DNA of 9,973 bases, taken from an uncultured bacterium (GTDB taxonomy: Bacteria; Cloacimonadota; Cloacimonadia; Cloacimonadales; Cloacimonadaceae). A program made the position numbers and the translations under genes. The number at the start of each line of letters is the position of its first letter. Position 1 is the first letter of the stretch. Under the pieces are notes generated by a model. That model saw nothing but the letters and a program-made list of their open reading frames with translations, was not told where the DNA came from and made no database searches. Below, piece by piece: positions 7,837-9,973 of the stretch. The DNA is taken from NCBI GenBank assembly GCA_937960795.1, contig CALGPA010000137.1, positions 1 through 9,973 of the forward strand. The letters run 5' to 3'.

Positions 7837-9176
7837 CAGAAGTATTTCGCGGCAAGATCCGCAAGTGCTGAGCGCTCGCCTTTTTCCAGGGTCATGTGCC
7901 CGACCATGCTCTCGTTTTTAAGCTTCTCCACAGCGACGGATAGGCCATTACTGATGGCATCCAGATATGGGATATCGATCTGATAGGGATCTCCGGTGAG
8001 CACGATCTTGGTGTTCTTTCCGGCTCTGGTGATGATGGTCTTCATCTCGTGAGGGCTGAGGTTTTGCGCTTCGTCGATCACGATAAACTGATCCGGCAAA
8101 GAGCGTCCGCGGATGTAGGTGAGGGGTTCCAGCTCCAAGAAACCATAATCCATGAAGTCTTCCATGCTGGTCTTGCGTTTGGCTTTTCCGCCCGAGTCAT
8201 CCTTCTCATCGTGGGAGGAGAGCAGGATGTCCATATTGTCGTAGATTGGTTGCATCCAGGGGTTGAATTTGTCCGCTTTGGAGCCGGGAAGATATCCAAG
8301 GTCTTTTCCCAAAGGGGAGATAGGGCGAGAGACCACCAGGCGTTTGTAGCGCTCGTCGTCCACCACTTTGCTCAGACCGGCAGCGATTGCCAAAAGCGTC
8401 TTTCCCGTTCCCGCCTTTCCGGATAGGCTTACCAAGGGAATGTCATCATCCAAGAGCAGATCAAGTGCCATCTCCTGCTCGAAGTTTCTGGCTGTGATGC
8501 CAAAGACATCCTGTCCTTTGTAGTTTAGGAGCTTATAGAGTTTGTTGTGCTCAGCATTGTATCTGAGGTTTTGAGTAGCTTCCGGATTGCCTTCGGAAGT
8601 GATGCGTACAAATTGATTTGGATATAGGCCTTCGAAGGGGTTGTCGATTCCTGAGCCACTTTGCAGCTTTTCATAGAGTTCGTGGGATATCTCCTCATGG
8701 GTCCAGCCGGTGAAGAACTCGTCAAACTTGATGGTGTCGTTTTCAAAGTTCTCAGCGTGAATTCCGACCGTATCAGCTTTGATGCGGACGTTCACATCCT
8801 TGGATACAAGGATCACCTTGCTCTGGGGATATTTATCTTGAAAGTATAGCGCTGTACCGATGATGAGATTGTCATTGCGATCCATAAAGATCAGCTTTGA
8901 TGCGGCATCGGTCACTTCCCGATTTACCGTCACTTGGATCACTCCGCCTTGATCAGTGGGAACTCCATCTTGAAGCTTTCCATCTTGGCGAAGATCATCC
9001 AGGTATCTGCCGATCTGGCGGGCATTGCGGCTCTTCTCATCCAGACCTTTTTTGAATTGGTCAATCTCTTCGATTACCACGATTGGGATCACTACGCGGT
9101 TGTCATCAAAAGCAAATAGGGCGCGGGGATTGTGAATCAGGACATTGGTGTCCAAGACAAAAATCTTTTTCTGCAT
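7836..9176 (-). CDS. phoH2: PIN domain-PhoH ATPase fusion (PhoH2/YlaK type)
   Basis: This is a cytosolic protein joining an N-terminal PIN nuclease-like domain to a C-terminal PhoH P-loop ATPase. Studied PhoH2 proteins show RNA unwinding and cleavage. At 446 residues it matches the usual length (B. subtilis YlaK is about this size). The PIN domain (about 4-140) has its expected acidic residues: D9 in LDTNVLIHNP, E36/E37 in VIEE, D102 in RNDNLI and D127 in SKDVNV. A linker with RYNAEHNKLYKLL leads to the ATPase, with Walker A GKAGTGKT (253-260), VSRPISPLGKDLGYLPG, Walker B FIVIDEAQ (D368, E369), and LTGDPYQID (393-401). The start at 9176 is supported by GGAGA (9181-9185, read on the minus strand) five bases... 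upstream of the ATG at minus-strand spacing of four. The cupin gene ends 11 bp upstream and the racemase starts at this gene's stop, so all three are probably co-transcribed. Both catalytic centres appear intact. Confidence 0.94.
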   Translation of the reverse strand: MQKKIFVLDTNVLIHNPRALFAFDDNRVVIPIVVIEEIDQFKKGLDEKSRNARQIGRYLDDLRQDGKLQDGVPTDQGGVIQVTVNREVTDAASKLIFMDRNDNLIIGTALYFQDKYPQSKVILVSKDVNVRIKADTVGIHAENFENDTIKFDEFFTGWTHEEISHELYEKLQSGSGIDNPFEGLYPNQFVRITSEGNPEATQNLRYNAEHNKLYKLLNYKGQDVFGITARNFEQEMALDLLLDDDIPLVSLSGKAGTGKTLLAIAAGLSKVVDDERYKRLVVSRPISPLGKDLGYLPGSKADKFNPWMQPIYDNMDILLSSHDEKDDSGGKAKRKTSMEDFMDYGFLELEPLTYIRGRSLPDQFIVIDEAQNLSPHEMKTIITRAGKNTKIVLTGDPYQIDIPYLDAISNGLSVAVEKLKNESMVGHMTLEKGERSALADLAAKYF

Positions 9177-9187
9177 GAGTTCTCCGT

Positions 9188-9706
9188 TTATAGCTTATTC
9201 TGTTTATTCTTTAACCTTTGGATAAGATCAATGTGATTGGGATATAGCTTTTGCATTTCATCGGGGCTTGCCAGTTTAAAATCCGCATAACTAAAGGCAG
9301 GCCAGAGACAACATCCACAAAGAGAATAGGAATCTTCAGCGGATACTTCCGTGCAAAACCAAGTTCCTTTGGGGATCAAAATCTGGGGGGATTCTCCGGC
9401 ATCCAGATCCACGCCCAAAAGCTTCTCTTGTAAGCCAGTCTGAGAATCAATCAGATGAAGGATCAAGCTGCTGCCTTTGTAGAAATGCCACATCTCATCC
9501 GAATCAAGCTTGTGCCAAGAGCTGATCTCATGGGAAGCTAAAAGGTACAAGATGCTGGATCCAATGCGGCGATTACCTTTTACGGCATGCAAATCCTCAT
9601 CTGCCATGATCACTTCCGTGGAACTAAGCCACTGTTTGCGATAGTATCCTCCTTCCGGATGAGGCAGGAGGCCCAGCTTTTGAATGATCTCTTGATATGC
9701 ATGCAT
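9188..9706 (-). CDS. Cupin_5 / DUF985 family protein
   Basis: This is a small single-domain cupin of 172 residues, close to the usual length of the DUF985 (Cupin_5) family, whose biochemical role is not well defined. Signatures in order: LGLLPHPEGGYYR (11-23), SSILYLL, SSWHKLDSDEMWHFYKG (62-78, with likely pocket or metal residues H65, E71 and H74), ILIPKGTWF (109-117), and GCCLWPAFSYADFKLA (131-146). It has no signal peptide and is presumably cytosolic. The frame stays open upstream to 9832, but that would run into the tRNA gene. ATG 9706 is chosen because an excellent Shine-Dalgarno, AAGGAGA (9712-9718, minus strand), lies five bases before it, and because the family match begins there. It appears to be the first protein gene of a cupin-phoH-alr operon. 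Any functional link to PhoH or alanine racemase is unknown. Confidence 0.9.
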   Translation of the reverse strand: MHAYQEIIQKLGLLPHPEGGYYRKQWLSSTEVIMADEDLHAVKGNRRIGSSILYLLASHEISSWHKLDSDEMWHFYKGSSLILHLIDSQTGLQEKLLGVDLDAGESPQILIPKGTWFCTEVSAEDSYSLCGCCLWPAFSYADFKLASPDEMQKLYPNHIDLIQRLKNKQNKL

Positions 9707-9787
9707 GGCAATCTCCTTTTTGATCTTGAGTACAGGAAAAGCTAATGCGGGAAAGGCGTCAATCTTTTTTGAAGGAGAAAACAAAAA

Positions 9788-9875
9788 TGGTGCTGAAGGG
9801 GGGACTCGAACCCCCATGAGCATATTGCTCACTAGTCCCTGAAACTAGCGTGTATACCAATTTCACCACTTCAGC
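9788..9875 (-). tRNA. tRNA-Leu, anticodon CAG
   Basis: This tRNA decodes CUG leucine codons. Read on the minus strand, it folds as a complete class II tRNA: acceptor GCTGAAG/CTTCAGC, D-stem GTG/CAC with GG in the loop, anticodon stem CTAGT/ACTAG enclosing loop TTCAGGG (anticodon CAG at 9841-9839), a long variable arm with stem TGAGCA/TGCTCA and loop ATA, and T-stem GGGGG/CCCCC with loop TTCGAGT. The discriminator base is A and the CCA end is encoded (9790-9788). The long variable arm and A73 fit leucine identity. A T-rich run (TTTTTGTTTT) follows the CCA directly and may help termination, though read-through into the cupin gene about 80 bp downstream is possible. Confidence 0.97.
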
Positions 9876-9891
9876 ACATACTGTGAGTGCC

Positions 9892-9919
9892 AATCTGGAA
9901 GATCAGCTTTTTCTGTCAA
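9892..9919 (-). promoter_or_regulatory. Probable promoter of the tRNA-Leu gene
   Basis: On the minus strand a perfect -35 hexamer TTGACA (9919-9914) is followed after 16 bases by a poor -10, CAGATT (9897-9892, three of six matches). This would start transcription about 10 bases before the tRNA 5' end, a sensible place. It may also drive the downstream cupin-phoH-alr genes, because no better promoter is seen between tRNA and cupin. The rest of the edge segment to 9973 shows nothing I can identify. Confidence 0.4.
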
Positions 9920-9973
9920 GGAAAAAGCAGCGTCAGCTCTATCGTTATGAGGGTGTCAGCCTGGCATTAGACT

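Noticed and set aside
8049..8426. Plus-strand ORF of 125 codons inside phoH
   Set aside because: It lies opposite the conserved PhoH ATPase motifs and shows no recognisable protein features.
9707..9832. Longer N-terminus for the cupin gene (start at 9832)
   Set aside because: It would run through the 3' half of the tRNA-Leu gene. A strong Shine-Dalgarno and the family match both favour ATG 9706.

Overview
The window looks like ordinary chromosomal DNA of an anaerobic, Gram-negative-type bacterium with mid-range GC content (judged by eye). Three things suggest a fermenter or syntroph that uses the methylmalonyl-CoA route of propionate metabolism: a B12-dependent methylmalonyl-CoA mutase followed directly by its MeaB chaperone, a lipoprotein-type binding protein, and a Cache/SpoIIE-phosphatase sensor. 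Candidatus Cloacimonadota (WWE1) or a related lineage is my best guess. It rests on gene content and general impression only; no marker gene here settles taxonomy.

Plus strand, 1-5679. The window opens inside a methylmalonyl-CoA mutase gene, of which the C-terminal two thirds are present. Its last 11 bases overlap the start of meaB. After a gap of about 190 bp with a possible promoter comes a second two-gene unit: an NMT1/THI5-type substrate-binding lipoprotein, and a membrane Cache-HAMP-PP2C (RsbU-like) phosphatase whose start overlaps the lipoprotein's end by 14 bases. No permease or ATPase gene lies beside the binding protein. I therefore suggest that it feeds a signal to the phosphatase instead of serving a transporter.

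Convergent gap, 5680-5949. It holds a short tandem array (three copies of an 11-bp unit) next to inverted half-copies. I see no clear coding content and no strong terminator.

Minus strand, 9875-5950. In transcription order: a tRNA-Leu(CAG) with an encoded CCA end, a Cupin_5 (DUF985) protein, a PIN-PhoH ATPase (PhoH2/YlaK type), and an alanine racemase with an extra C-terminal domain of about 250 residues. The three protein genes are tightly packed (11-bp gap, then a TGATG stop/start overlap), so they probably form one operon.

No CRISPR array, insertion sequence, phage gene or defence cassette is visible. The most interesting items are the lipoprotein/phosphatase pair, the long tail on alanine racemase, and the repeat array in the convergent gap.
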